Virus record (IMG/VR): IMGVR_UViG_3300028786_000006
Location: 98,342-162,341 of that record
DNA length: 64,000 nucleotides
Strand: one strand, 5' to 3'
DNA from: a virus
Shown: piece after piece, positions 50,070 to 58,631 of the stretch
How positions within the stretch are numbered: the first letter of the stretch is position 1
How the letters are laid out: every line of letters begins with the position of its first letter
Notes under the pieces: model-generated
Told to the model about the DNA's origin: nothing
What the model saw: only the letters and a program-made list of their open reading frames with translations
The model's database searches: none
Translations under genes and position numbers: made by a program

Positions 50070-50729
50070 ATGATCTTTGAACTGGACACCGATGAAACCG
50101 ACCGCGTACTGGGCGCCAAACGCCAGGACGAGTTTGAGAGCAGACGGGACATCATCGGCTCGTCCCTGTTACCCTATATCCCAGGTAACCTGCGTCGCAT
50201 GATGTACACCATTGCCCGCGAGCGCCGGGTCGACGTGGATGACCCAAGCTTCGTGCCCGCCCTCGTGATGCATGCCCGACCAGAGGGTCGCCAGCGGCCT
50301 ATCATATACCTGACTACCGAACTTTCCGATGTTTCGCGTGTTGGCGTTGAGCCGCCAAGCGTTGAGCCGCCAAGCGTTGAGCCTACCATCAAGGCGGTAA
50401 GCCGCGCAGAGCTACAGCATCGGTTTGAACAGAAAGCCCCGATCCCATCCACCAAGATAGAGCGCTTCGCAGGCACATACCGCTTCAAGCCCACATTATC
50501 CAGTTCGAATATTGGCTCCATTGAGATGTGGGAGCTGAAGACCTACGTTGGTATGTGGGAAGGCTTCCGGCTGGCGATGGACATCGTTACCCCGACCATC
50601 TTCTATCAATATGGGCTCCTGAACGAATGCCGCAAGGCTATCAAGGTAAACGCCCCGAGCGAAAAGGGCCTATTGGAGCGCCTGAAGATTGCAGTGAACA
50701 CCACCTACATGACCGCAGGAGCCGTGTAA
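50070..50729 (+). CDS. Hypothetical protein with small tandem repeat
   Basis: 219 residues, AAGGAG before ATG 50070. Contains VEPPSVEPPSVEP from a 15-bp unit repeated in tandem near 50345. TAATG overlap with the next gene. Confidence 0.78.
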   Translation: MIFELDTDETDRVLGAKRQDEFESRRDIIGSSLLPYIPGNLRRMMYTIARERRVDVDDPSFVPALVMHARPEGRQRPIIYLTTELSDVSRVGVEPPSVEPPSVEPTIKAVSRAELQHRFEQKAPIPSTKIERFAGTYRFKPTLSSSNIGSIEMWELKTYVGMWEGFRLAMDIVTPTIFYQYGLLNECRKAIKVNAPSEKGLLERLKIAVNTTYMTAGAV

Positions 50730-51175
50730 TGATTCACGAAAATGAACTGGAAGACCTGGCCCACAGCGCCCTTCAGGAAGCATTGATGGGTGGCGTGGGC
50801 CTGGATGTGTTCACCCGCTTCGGCAGCGCCATCGTCAACAAGATGGCAGACCCGAAGGCCAAGGTGCGATTCGAACGTGACGCCATCCGCCTGGACTGGT
50901 TCGAAGATGTACACCGGGAAGAGTTCACCGTCCCGCCCTATTTCGACGACGCCGACGGTAAGTGGCACGTCTACCAGGGCGAAGATGAACCCGTGCTGGA
51001 ATTCGTCGAGCTGCGCGACGCCATCGACGCGGCCCAGGGCGCCAGCAACGGTATCGAACCGGTGCCATCAGTAGAGCGCGATGAGCTGCTGGAGATCATT
51101 CGCGGCTACCGCCACGGCATCCCTCAGGAAGAGGCTGCTGGTTGGCTGGACAGAGTGGACGCGATTCTGAAATGA
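50729..51175 (+). CDS. Hypothetical acidic protein
   Basis: 148 residues; start overlaps the previous stop. Acidic, two helical halves. Unknown. Confidence 0.78.
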   Translation: MIHENELEDLAHSALQEALMGGVGLDVFTRFGSAIVNKMADPKAKVRFERDAIRLDWFEDVHREEFTVPPYFDDADGKWHVYQGEDEPVLEFVELRDAIDAAQGASNGIEPVPSVERDELLEIIRGYRHGIPQEEAAGWLDRVDAILK

Positions 51176-51218
51176 AGATCGCGGTCGATTACAACATTGA
51201 AGAGAGCGAGAGATTATC

Positions 51219-51548
51219 ATGACCGAAGTGAAACAACTGGTCGCGGTCGACGCCGGGGCAATGCATGCCATCCTGGCATCACTGTATGGGCCAGCACACC
51301 ACATCCGCGAGCTTCAGGCTTGCGCGGGGTTGCCTGGTAGCCCCGTGGCGCTGGTGTTGGATCAGTACAACGCACAGGCCCAGGATGCTGGTGCCCTGGA
51401 ACTTCAGACCCAGCTGCTGACCTTCTACTCAACGGACAACCTGAACTCCCTAATCAAGATGCTGTCTGACGATATCACCATGCTTCAGAAGCGCCTGGCC
51501 CCTTACCTGGATCTGCCCGCCAGCCTTCGCCCGCCACGGGAGGGTTGA
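51219..51548 (+). CDS. Hypothetical protein
   Basis: 109 residues, helical. GAGAG upstream of ATG. Unknown. Confidence 0.75.
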   Translation: MTEVKQLVAVDAGAMHAILASLYGPAHHIRELQACAGLPGSPVALVLDQYNAQAQDAGALELQTQLLTFYSTDNLNSLIKMLSDDITMLQKRLAPYLDLPASLRPPREG

Positions 51549-51550
51549 GC

Positions 51551-51895
51551 ATGATCAAACCATCGCATGTAGTGCTGCGCGAGAAGATCGCAACCAAGCT
51601 CCAGGCCCAAACCAGGGTTCAGGAAGAGATCGATAACGCCAGCCCGGAGACCCGTGAACTGTTGGTCAAGGTCGTCAAGCACACCCCAGGGGAATGTCTC
51701 ATGGAGAAAGACCTGGGCCTTACCCCCGCTGATAAATCCCGGCGCCTGAACCAGATCTATGGTTGGCTTGAGACCATGGGGTATAAGGTCGACTGGAGCC
51801 ACTCTTCGAACTTCTGTAATGAACGCCTGTACATCAAGATCGACAAGGACTGGGTGAAGGACATGGCGACATACAACGCCCTGGCCCCGGTGTAA
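51551..51895 (+). CDS. Hypothetical protein, possible winged helix
   Basis: 114 residues. ETRELLVKVVKHTPGECLMEKDLGLT...LNQIYGWLETMGYKVDWSH suggests an HTH/winged-helix fold. ATG 51551 with GGGAGGG upstream. Terminator follows. Confidence 0.75.
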   Translation: MIKPSHVVLREKIATKLQAQTRVQEEIDNASPETRELLVKVVKHTPGECLMEKDLGLTPADKSRRLNQIYGWLETMGYKVDWSHSSNFCNERLYIKIDKDWVKDMATYNALAPV

Positions 51896-51896
51896 C

Positions 51897-51932
51897 CAAA
51901 ACCCCCGTGGAGAAATCCACGGGGGTTTTTAT
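51897..51932 (+). terminator. Intrinsic terminator
   Basis: ACCCCCGTGG/CCACGGGGGT stem with TTTT. Confidence 0.9.
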
Positions 51933-51956
51933 TTTGAACTATTTTTAATCATGGGG

Positions 51957-51984
51957 TTGCAATGCTCAGGAAGTTGGGTATAAT
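51957..51984 (+). promoter_or_regulatory. Sigma-70-like promoter
   Basis: TTGCAA (51957-51962), 16 bp, TATAAT (51979-51984), CACTGAGG leader. Confidence 0.83.
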
Positions 51985-52021
51985 GGCCCTCATTGAAACG
52001 CAAACCACTGAGGGTTTAAAA

Positions 52022-52492
52022 ATGTTGACTATCTCGAACGTGAAACGCATCCCCGGTATGGAAAACACCGGCTGGGCATGCGCCCTGCTCTTGGACGGTA
52101 AGAAGGTCGGCACCGCCACCGAACGCGGTATGGGCGCTGGTGTCGATCTTGACATCCCGAAGCCTGCCGACCACAAGCGCATCCATGAACATTGCCTGGC
52201 TCTGTATAAGGCCGCCGGGGAACATCTGGAGCTGCTGGATACCGTTCCTCCCTTCGACGGTTACGCCTCGGACTTCCTGGTAGAATGCGCGGTGGCCCCG
52301 CTGCTGCGCCAGCACGACATCGATAAGATGATGAAGGGCTGGTGCAAGACCAAGATCATGTTCCAGGTGCCGGGCGAAAACCCGGACCAATGGCGCTCCA
52401 TCACCAAGAAGTACGTGCCTGAAACTGACCGCGCTGAAATGGTCAAGCGCTTCGGTAAAGACGTCGTCATCCTGAACGACCGCTTCCTGTAA
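52022..52492 (+). CDS. Hypothetical protein
   Basis: 156 residues, ATG 52022 after GAGGG. Own promoter and terminator. No family recognised. Confidence 0.83.
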   Translation: MLTISNVKRIPGMENTGWACALLLDGKKVGTATERGMGAGVDLDIPKPADHKRIHEHCLALYKAAGEHLELLDTVPPFDGYASDFLVECAVAPLLRQHDIDKMMKGWCKTKIMFQVPGENPDQWRSITKKYVPETDRAEMVKRFGKDVVILNDRFL

Positions 52493-52497
52493 TACCG

Positions 52498-52533
52498 GCG
52501 CCCTGGGGAGGAATCCTCGGGGCGTTTTATTTT
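52498..52533 (+). terminator. Intrinsic terminator
   Basis: CGCCC...GGGCG and inner GGGGA/TCCTC pairing, then TTTTATTTT. Confidence 0.78.
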
Positions 52534-52554
52534 GAACTATTTTGTTCTGAGGGG

Positions 52555-52582
52555 TTGCGTTGGTTCAAGAACAGAGTATACT
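52555..52582 (+). promoter_or_regulatory. Sigma-70-like promoter
   Basis: TTGCGT (52555-52560), 16 bp, TATACT (52577-52582), GAGCTCACAC leader and CACTGAGG. Confidence 0.85.
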
Positions 52583-52618
52583 GAGCTCACACCAACCCTC
52601 TCACTGAGGAGCAGCAAC

Positions 52619-52897
52619 ATGACAACATTAACCGAAACCGCAGTGGCCCGCGCATTCGCCCAGGCCGTATCGTCCCACGCCGTAACCGTCACTACCATGC
52701 AAGCCAGCATCTGGTTGTTCGGTGGCTGCGCATTGGAACCGGAAATCGATGCGTACCTGAACAGCATCGCGGGTGTTCACGGGTACATCCTCGGGGAAAG
52801 CGACTTCAATCGCGAGAAGTTTGTCGACTTCATGACCCCTCTCGTTGGCGACGAAGTTGCCGCCCGCGCCGCCGACATCGTCGAAGATCAATTCTAA
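52619..52897 (+). CDS. Hypothetical protein
   Basis: 92 residues, GAGGAG before ATG 52619. Unknown. Confidence 0.8.
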   Translation: MTTLTETAVARAFAQAVSSHAVTVTTMQASIWLFGGCALEPEIDAYLNSIAGVHGYILGESDFNREKFVDFMTPLVGDEVAARAADIVEDQF

Positions 52898-52942
52898 TCT
52901 GCTGGCGCCCTGGGTAACCGGGGCGCACCTTGGAGCGTCATC

Positions 52943-53377
52943 ATGGTCAAGAACAACCGCTGGATCCCAACTCAGGCAGAATGTAACCTGATCAAAGAGG
53001 CCGCCTCGAAAGAATCGGAGCCGGGTCTGCCCGTTTCTGGCCTGAGCCTGGAGCCGGGTCAACGCGTATGTGTCACCAACCAGGATCGCCCGGTTCACAT
53101 CAACGTCTGTCTGGTGTCGGAGAAGACTGATCCGAAGGAGATGTCCTCGGATACCGACCTACACGACACGATCAGCTGGACCTACTTCCGCAAAGGGGTG
53201 GAGCTGGACGCCAATGGCCGGGCCATCGTGGACTTCTACATTCGCGCCCGCTCCCCCTTGGCCGAGGAGGCTCATGGGTGCTCCATCTTCGGTAACGTGG
53301 TGGTGCACTTCCACGAAGGCAAGATCGCTGGCATCCACGGTGTTGGGTTCGGACACCACCCTTACCCTATCGTCTGA
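52943..53377 (+). CDS. Hypothetical protein
   Basis: 144 residues, beta-rich C-terminal half (GNVVVHFHEGKIAGIHGVGFGHH). Unknown. Confidence 0.8.
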   Translation: MVKNNRWIPTQAECNLIKEAASKESEPGLPVSGLSLEPGQRVCVTNQDRPVHINVCLVSEKTDPKEMSSDTDLHDTISWTYFRKGVELDANGRAIVDFYIRARSPLAEEAHGCSIFGNVVVHFHEGKIAGIHGVGFGHHPYPIV

Positions 53378-53382
53378 TGGGC

Positions 53383-53432
53383 GCAACCCCCTGGTTCAAA
53401 ATAATTTAAATTATTTTGAACCAGGGGGTTGC
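53383..53432. repeat. 50-bp perfect palindrome overlapping a promoter
   Basis: GCAACCCCCTGGTTCAAAAT and onward is mirrored exactly about 53407/53408. The right end is TTGC of the next -35 box; the left end presents the same TTGC on the other strand. The core is AT-rich. Could act as a terminator, a protein-binding site, or both. Confidence 0.88.
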
Positions 53433-53456
53433 TTCGTTCAAAATATTGAGTATAAT
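53429..53456 (+). promoter_or_regulatory. Sigma-70-like promoter
   Basis: TTGCTT (53429-53434), 16 bp, TATAAT (53451-53456), CACTGAGG leader. Confidence 0.83.
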
Positions 53457-53501
53457 GACCCTCACACCAAGCGAATAACGCTCACTGAGGAGCTTCATAT
53501 C

Positions 53502-53939
53502 ATGGCTAAAGAAATCAAACTCTCCGCGACCCTGCCAGACGGCACCATCGCAACCCGCACCACCGCCCGCGCCTACACCCACATCGTGGTTGGCCAATGG
53601 GATGTCGCCATGGCTCGCTCGCAAGCTCTGTCCCGCCTGGAAGACCTTGACGCCAGCAACCACAAGTTCTACCGCGACCAGATTGCCAAGGGCGAACGCG
53701 ACGTCAACACCTCGGAAGAAACCTGGGCACGCTACGCCGCGAATGCTGCCATGACCGTCGGCGAATACCGCGCTTACGAGATCGGGCGCCGCCTGGCCAA
53801 GATCGAAGCAGAGTATGGCACCGTCGACCTGAGCGGCTTCGCTTGCCTGCAGTGGTCCGGCTCCGAGAAGAACGCCCTCGCCTCGGTGGGTTCGTTCCGG
53901 AAGAACGGCTGGGTCAACGTGCAAGTCCTCGCCATCTAA
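53502..53939 (+). CDS. Hypothetical protein
   Basis: 145 residues. GAGGAG before ATG 53502. Helical centre. Unknown. Confidence 0.82.
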   Translation: MAKEIKLSATLPDGTIATRTTARAYTHIVVGQWDVAMARSQALSRLEDLDASNHKFYRDQIAKGERDVNTSEETWARYAANAAMTVGEYRAYEIGRRLAKIEAEYGTVDLSGFACLQWSGSEKNALASVGSFRKNGWVNVQVLAI

Positions 53940-53984
53940 ACCGCCCCGCCCCTGGGTAACCGGGGGCATACCAGGAGACCCGTC

Positions 53985-54260
53985 ATGGCCAAGGCTACCA
54001 ACACCGCCCAGATTATCAAGAAGATCGGCTGCCCGCACCTGAACCTGTATCGCGGCCAGGGGTATTACTACTTCAGCTTCGACGACGAGTCTCGTGGTCT
54101 CTACGACACCAAGTCCATCGCCGCCTGCTACCTGACCCAGCTGGAGCTGGACATGTGGGTGGAGGACGGCAAGGCGTTCGTCGAACAAATGGAAGCTGAG
54201 TACATCGAGCGCCAGGAGCTGGCCAAAGAACCGCAGTCTCGCTTCGCACCCAAATCCTGA
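53985..54260 (+). CDS. Hypothetical protein
   Basis: 91 residues with Tyr-rich centre (YRGQGYYYFSFDDESRGLYDTKSI). CAGGAG upstream. Unknown. Confidence 0.8.
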   Translation: MAKATNTAQIIKKIGCPHLNLYRGQGYYYFSFDDESRGLYDTKSIAACYLTQLELDMWVEDGKAFVEQMEAEYIERQELAKEPQSRFAPKS

Positions 54261-54271
54261 GGAGTAACATC

Positions 54272-54790
54272 ATGCCAAAAGTCCACTATGTCAAGGCCGC
54301 CCGCAAGGACAACCCGGCCGTCAAGAAAGGTCAGCCGTATTACCACTGGGCATTCTTCCGTGGCCCGACCCATTACAGCGCAACCTACCCGCGCCAGAGC
54401 CAGCTGACCGAGAACGAACACCTCTCCGCAGCCCACCTGGCAGCCGAAACGCTCCAGGACAACACCCCGGTCTTCCGCGTCTGCACCAACAAGGAGGAGC
54501 TGGAGGCCTTCATCGACGATATCAAGGGCCTACTGGATGATGCCGATGCTAGCGTCCAGGAGTGCTCACAGGGCTTCCAGGAGAAGGCCGACAACATCCG
54601 TGAGCACTTCAGCGAGTCTGAAATCGCCGACACGGCGGAAGAACAAGCTGGTGAGATGGACACCTGGTCCTCTGAGATTCAGGATGCCATCACAACGATC
54701 GAGGGTATCGACCTGGACACCGATGATTACGATAGCGCCGTGAACGAGGCTATCGATGCGTACAGCGGGGTGAGCAGCTGCCCGCTTTAA
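54272..54790 (+). CDS. Hypothetical acidic protein
   Basis: 172 residues. Basic start (MPKVHYVKAARKDN), then a strongly acidic helical half (DDIKGLLDDADASVQE...DLDTDDYDSAVNEAIDAY). Acidic proteins of this kind can mimic DNA and block host enzymes; speculative. Confidence 0.8.
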   Translation: MPKVHYVKAARKDNPAVKKGQPYYHWAFFRGPTHYSATYPRQSQLTENEHLSAAHLAAETLQDNTPVFRVCTNKEELEAFIDDIKGLLDDADASVQECSQGFQEKADNIREHFSESEIADTAEEQAGEMDTWSSEIQDAITTIEGIDLDTDDYDSAVNEAIDAYSGVSSCPL

Positions 54791-54809
54791 AATAGTTTGA
54801 ACTTGGGGG

Positions 54810-54837
54810 TTGCTATGCTCAGGAACTCGAGTATAAT
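54810..54837 (+). promoter_or_regulatory. Sigma-70-like promoter
   Basis: TTGCTA (54810-54815), 16 bp, TATAAT (54832-54837); AAAATAGTTTGAAC upstream. Confidence 0.82.
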
Positions 54838-54874
54838 GGCCCTCACACCAACCGAGCCACTGAGGGTTTACATC

Positions 54875-55198
54875 ATGCAACCGTCCCAACAGCGTATCCT
54901 GGCCCAGAAAGCGTACGAGCAACACAAAACCGCTATCACCAGCGCCATCATGGCCCTGGCTGAAGAAGCCCTGGTGAACCCAACCGTGTTCGAGTTCATC
55001 GTTGAAGGCGACCACATCTTCCAACCGTTCGATGTAAGCCAGGAGCTGTCCGACTACGACGCGGAAAACGGTAACGAAGACGACGAGTCCGAGTACATGG
55101 CCGCCGTCTGGATCAACGTCCTGCTGAACTCCGATGAGCCTGCGCTGTACCTGGAACTGATGCAGGGTATCTCCAACGTACAGATTAACGGCCTGTAA
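54875..55198 (+). CDS. Hypothetical acidic protein
   Basis: 107 residues, very acidic middle (DYDAENGNEDDESEYMAAVW). ATG 54875 after GAGGG. Possible DNA mimic, speculative. Confidence 0.82.
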   Translation: MQPSQQRILAQKAYEQHKTAITSAIMALAEEALVNPTVFEFIVEGDHIFQPFDVSQELSDYDAENGNEDDESEYMAAVWINVLLNSDEPALYLELMQGISNVQINGL

Positions 55199-55203
55199 CC
55201 ACC

Positions 55204-55242
55204 ACAACCCCTCATTCAAATTATTTTTGGGTGAGGGGTTGT
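55204..55242. repeat. Inverted repeat overlapping a -35 box
   Basis: ACAACCCCTCA and TGAGGGGTTGT arms around a T-rich loop; the right arm includes the TTG of the next promoter. Nearly the same element, reversed, occurs at 60929. Confidence 0.8.
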
Positions 55243-55266
55243 TTCGTTTAAAAGTTCAAGTATACT
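55239..55266 (+). promoter_or_regulatory. Sigma-70-like promoter
   Basis: TTGTTT (55239-55244), 16 bp, TATACT (55261-55266). Confidence 0.82.
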
Positions 55267-55301
55267 GAGCTCACACCAACCAGCTCACTGAGGAGCGAAT
55301 C

Positions 55302-55619
55302 ATGTCGATGCACAAACCCACCCCTGCCCTGCTGGAAGCGGAAAACAAGATGGTCGAGATCTGCACCGCTCTGACCATGGAAGGCTCCGCTGCAACCTAT
55401 CTGGAAACTGAAGCTATGGTCCTGATCGCTTGCGCCGCTGCCGGCGTCAAAGCTGCTCCGGCCCGTACCGAGTGTGGTGTGGTGGTGTACGTCCCTGTCG
55501 CCAATCAAGACGAGCCGTCCGAAGTCTGCTTCTTGATCCAAGAGCGTGACGGCGAGTTTCTTCCGGGCTACCCTGACGGTGCTGCCCTGAACATCTTCTC
55601 CCAGGCCCTCTCCGCGTAA
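55302..55619 (+). CDS. Hypothetical protein
   Basis: 105 residues, Ala-rich helical middle (MVLIACAAAGVKAAPA). GAGGAG before ATG. Unknown. Confidence 0.8.
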   Translation: MSMHKPTPALLEAENKMVEICTALTMEGSAATYLETEAMVLIACAAAGVKAAPARTECGVVVYVPVANQDEPSEVCFLIQERDGEFLPGYPDGAALNIFSQALSA

Positions 55620-55689
55620 TCCCCAGGGGTTGCCCGCAAGGGTGACCCCGCGTATCCTTGTGTGTACATTGACCCAGGACGCCTACATC

Positions 55690-56106
55690 ATGACCCTGTA
55701 CTACCACAACACCGACAAGGTGTTCGAATCCTTCTTGCCGCGCCCGTGCTTCTTCAACACGGACCTTGAGGAAAACCTCGGGTACATGCGCAGCCACCCC
55801 GGCTCTGTAACGATGGTGGCCGCCCCTATCGACCCGGACTGTATGGTGATCTCCCCGGTCAAGGTGACCGAAACCCTGGCCTGGGAGTTCTTCAACCGCC
55901 CGTTCATGTATTCGATGTTCGACTCTTCGGTTGGTGAGTTCCCCAAGGACCAGATCGCCCGTTTCGTTACCTGGATGGGCGTCAAGGGGTATCACGGATC
56001 CTTGTTGGTCGACTACGCCCCTGAACACCACAAGGATACCATCTCCCTGGTCGTGTTCCGCCCCGACCTTACCCTCAAGCTGACCCACATGGTCAAGGGG
56101 CTCTGA
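55690..56106 (+). CDS. Hypothetical protein
   Basis: 138 residues, aromatic-rich. ATG 55690; stop overlaps the next start. Unknown. Confidence 0.8.
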   Translation: MTLYYHNTDKVFESFLPRPCFFNTDLEENLGYMRSHPGSVTMVAAPIDPDCMVISPVKVTETLAWEFFNRPFMYSMFDSSVGEFPKDQIARFVTWMGVKGYHGSLLVDYAPEHHKDTISLVVFRPDLTLKLTHMVKGL

Positions 56107-56624
56107 TGGCCATTCCTGAACACGCTGACCCCCGCGCCCACCAATTCTTCGAACGCGGGTTCGTCGGTAAGTCCCACGGTGACGATGGTAGTGGATGGCG
56201 ATATAGCTGGCACAGCACCACGGAGGGCCTCCACCCTACCGCCATCCATACCTGTGCTCGCCTACGCCCCATCTGTGCCTACTGTGGCGAACATGCCCTG
56301 CCGATACAGAAAGACCTGGGTTACCAGTCTGAATTCAACAACCACCGCGACCGCTACATTCATAAGGGCTTTACCTGCTGCTGTTCTGGCGCGATGGATG
56401 AGCGCGACTACGTTGTCCTGAGGGAGACCATGTTGGAGCGACACGCCCAGGAGCTCGAACAGCTGGAGAGTGCCGCTCCTGTCCCACCCCTCCATATTGC
56501 CCAGGCGTATGGTCGGAAAGCGGCGGAGAAGGCACTAGAGGGGATCGACCGCTGGGGATGTCGAGACCTGAACGAAATTAACCTGAAGATGGGCGGGCCG
56601 CCCAAAGGGAACGTCTTCGAATGA
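56106..56624 (+). CDS. Cys-rich probable zinc-binding protein
   Basis: 172 residues. CAYCGEH near residue 58 and a CCCSG about 33 residues later, with His between, suggest a zinc site. TGATG overlap at the start and ATGA overlap at the end. Confidence 0.78.
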   Translation: MAIPEHADPRAHQFFERGFVGKSHGDDGSGWRYSWHSTTEGLHPTAIHTCARLRPICAYCGEHALPIQKDLGYQSEFNNHRDRYIHKGFTCCCSGAMDERDYVVLRETMLERHAQELEQLESAAPVPPLHIAQAYGRKAAEKALEGIDRWGCRDLNEINLKMGGPPKGNVFE

Positions 56625-56914
56625 AGCCATACCGCCGCTACAACCCGGCCGGCGATACCCGTGATGAGCGCTTGGCGAACCGCGTCGAAGCCGAGCATGG
56701 CATCTTCATCTTCCACAGCGACCACATCGAAATGATGCGCGAGCAGACCACCAAGATGATGGACGTGGTCCGTAAGAACGAGAAGCTGAAGCCTCTGGAG
56801 GGGTTGCTCAAGGAAGCATGCGAGCACCTCCAGGATGCCGTCCCGCTGGGTGACCATGTATACAACCGTTTCTGTGCCAAGGTCGAAGACTACTTGAGGG
56901 GCCTGAATCAATGA
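56621..56914 (+). CDS. Hypothetical protein
   Basis: 97 residues, helical (MREQTTKMMDVVRKNEKLKPLEGLLKEACEHL). ATGA overlaps both sides. Confidence 0.78.
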   Translation: MKPYRRYNPAGDTRDERLANRVEAEHGIFIFHSDHIEMMREQTTKMMDVVRKNEKLKPLEGLLKEACEHLQDAVPLGDHVYNRFCAKVEDYLRGLNQ

Positions 56915-57405
56915 ATAATCCATACCAACCCGGCTGCTCTGTACTGGGCCACAAGAACGTCCCACCCTTTGTCGAGTTCGGGGCGAAGTATACAGTATCT
57001 GAAGTCGAAGGTAACCTCTTGCGGTTGCGCTACTGTGACCATTGGTTCCACTTCGACAACTTCATGCCAGAGGATGCGCTCGCTGAACCTGCGCCGCCAC
57101 CGTTTGGCCCCCACTTGCTCAACGCCTTGTGCTGGGTAGTTCAGACCACTTTCCCGCTGGACCTGTTCAATGGGCTCCATATGATGGGATGCCCTGACGG
57201 TCTGGCGCGAGAGATCCACATCGCGTACAGCATGATGTCCAACCGTAACATCCTCGAGTTCTACGAGGATTACGCCTACGCCAACGACAACCTTGAATGG
57301 CAGAAGTGGCTGGCGATGTACTTGGAATACCGGTGCTCAGAGTATGTCACCCCAGACCCACATAACCCGGCCGTGTCGCCGATCGTAAAGGATACCCAAC
57401 TATGA
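56911..57405 (+). CDS. Hypothetical protein
   Basis: 164 residues, acidic and aromatic. ATGA overlaps at both ends. Unknown. Confidence 0.78.
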   Translation: MNNPYQPGCSVLGHKNVPPFVEFGAKYTVSEVEGNLLRLRYCDHWFHFDNFMPEDALAEPAPPPFGPHLLNALCWVVQTTFPLDLFNGLHMMGCPDGLAREIHIAYSMMSNRNILEFYEDYAYANDNLEWQKWLAMYLEYRCSEYVTPDPHNPAVSPIVKDTQL

Positions 57406-57827
57406 GAAGCCAGGGCTACCGCACAGCGCTGATCCGTATCGCCATTAGCGAGAACGCCACCGAGGAAGCTATCCAGGGGAGCCTCAAGGACCTCGGGTAT
57501 ACCGTGGTCCGTTGCTCCATCGACGAACCCCTCCGCGGGATGGACAGGGTCAATGCAATTCTGTGTGGTTTGACCTTCCCGACCCCGATGTCCTTGGACA
57601 GCGCGCAAGAGATTGTCGCACAGGTCTTCGCTGAAGATGTCGACCACTTCAGGAATCAACCCTACTCTGTGATTATTGAGACCATGGCTGGTCTGATCGA
57701 ACACGGTAAGCTGGTACCATCCATCAAGCTTCACCGCCTGATCGAAGGAACTGGGCTGATGGAAACCAAACGCCTGATGGACCACATCAAGGCGTACATT
57801 GGGTCGCGGCCACCGATGTTCTCTTGA
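57402..57827 (+). CDS. Hypothetical protein
   Basis: 141 residues, alpha/beta. Last gene of its operon. No family recognised. Confidence 0.78.
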   Translation: MRSQGYRTALIRIAISENATEEAIQGSLKDLGYTVVRCSIDEPLRGMDRVNAILCGLTFPTPMSLDSAQEIVAQVFAEDVDHFRNQPYSVIIETMAGLIEHGKLVPSIKLHRLIEGTGLMETKRLMDHIKAYIGSRPPMFS

Positions 57828-57840
57828 TACTATTGCCCGG

Positions 57841-57869
57841 TTACGGCCGGGCTGTAACCAAGGTATGAT
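57841..57869 (+). promoter_or_regulatory. Weak promoter candidate
   Basis: TTACGG (57841-57846), 17 bp, TATGAT (57864-57869), before the alginate lyase gene. Confidence 0.4.
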
Positions 57870-57902
57870 CGGCAACCTTCCCCAACACCAAACTGGACTC
57901 AA

Positions 57903-58616
57903 ATGATTAATCTTGACCTGCTGAACCTCACAACACCAGAACCGAAATCGCCGGGTAGTAACATTTGCATCATCTACCCACCTGGCTCGTTCCCACAGAA
58001 TGAATTCTTTTCGGTGCTCCCGACTGGCGACCTGGGTTTGTGGGCGCCCACAAAAGGTGTGTCGTCTAAATCGACCAGCCGCACACGCACTGAATTGCGT
58101 GAATGCCTCCCGTCTGGCACCGTCTACAATTGGCAGTTCCCGAGCCAACCCCACCACTGGCTGCGCGTAGCGATGACCATGGTGGAAATACCGAAGAAAG
58201 GCGAGACGGTCGTCGGCCAAATCCACGTGAGCGGGAACACGCGCCCGCCCGTAAAACTTTCGTTCGATAAAGCGACCGACGGCATCGGGCAACTCACTGT
58301 CGGTTTCCGCCAATCGTTCAATCAAGAAGACCCGGTCGATTCCGTGTTGCTGGATGGGATCCCAGTCGGTACGCGATTCACGTTCAACATTCACGTGACA
58401 GCATCAGGCGCGGTCCTGTTTTCTGCCAGCTTCATGGATAGCCTCGGTACGAAACGCTCTGGTAACCTCACGTTACAGCTCGATGAAAGTTGGGCTGAAC
58501 AGGGGCTGTATTTCAAAGCGGGCGTTTACAACCAAGAAGACCCGACACCGGAAACCCTCGATTATGAAGGTAGCTCCGCCCGGTTCCACAAGCTGGAAAT
58601 CACCCACGGCGTTTAA
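57903..58616 (+). CDS. Polysaccharide lyase family 7 alginate lyase
   Basis: 237 residues spanning one PL7 (alginate_lyase2) jelly-roll domain. All three family motifs are present: RTELRE at 62-67, QIH at 106-108 and YFKAGVYNQ at 203-211, with His108 and Tyr209 as the expected catalytic pair. It cleaves alginate by beta-elimination. QIH rather than QVH is often linked to polyguluronate or mixed preference in this family. No signal peptide and no tail-fibre fusion, so release may occur at lysis. Alginate is a Pseudomonas/Azotobacter exopolymer. Confidence 0.88.
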   Translation: MINLDLLNLTTPEPKSPGSNICIIYPPGSFPQNEFFSVLPTGDLGLWAPTKGVSSKSTSRTRTELRECLPSGTVYNWQFPSQPHHWLRVAMTMVEIPKKGETVVGQIHVSGNTRPPVKLSFDKATDGIGQLTVGFRQSFNQEDPVDSVLLDGIPVGTRFTFNIHVTASGAVLFSASFMDSLGTKRSGNLTLQLDESWAEQGLYFKAGVYNQEDPTPETLDYEGSSARFHKLEITHGV

Positions 58617-58631
58617 CTGGAGGGGCGAAGC

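Noticed and set aside
51172-51222. 16-codon frame before 51219
   Set aside because: Too short and lacks support.
57276-58394. 372-codon reverse frame opposite the alginate lyase
   Set aside because: Shadow of two forward genes; PL7 motifs are on the forward strand.
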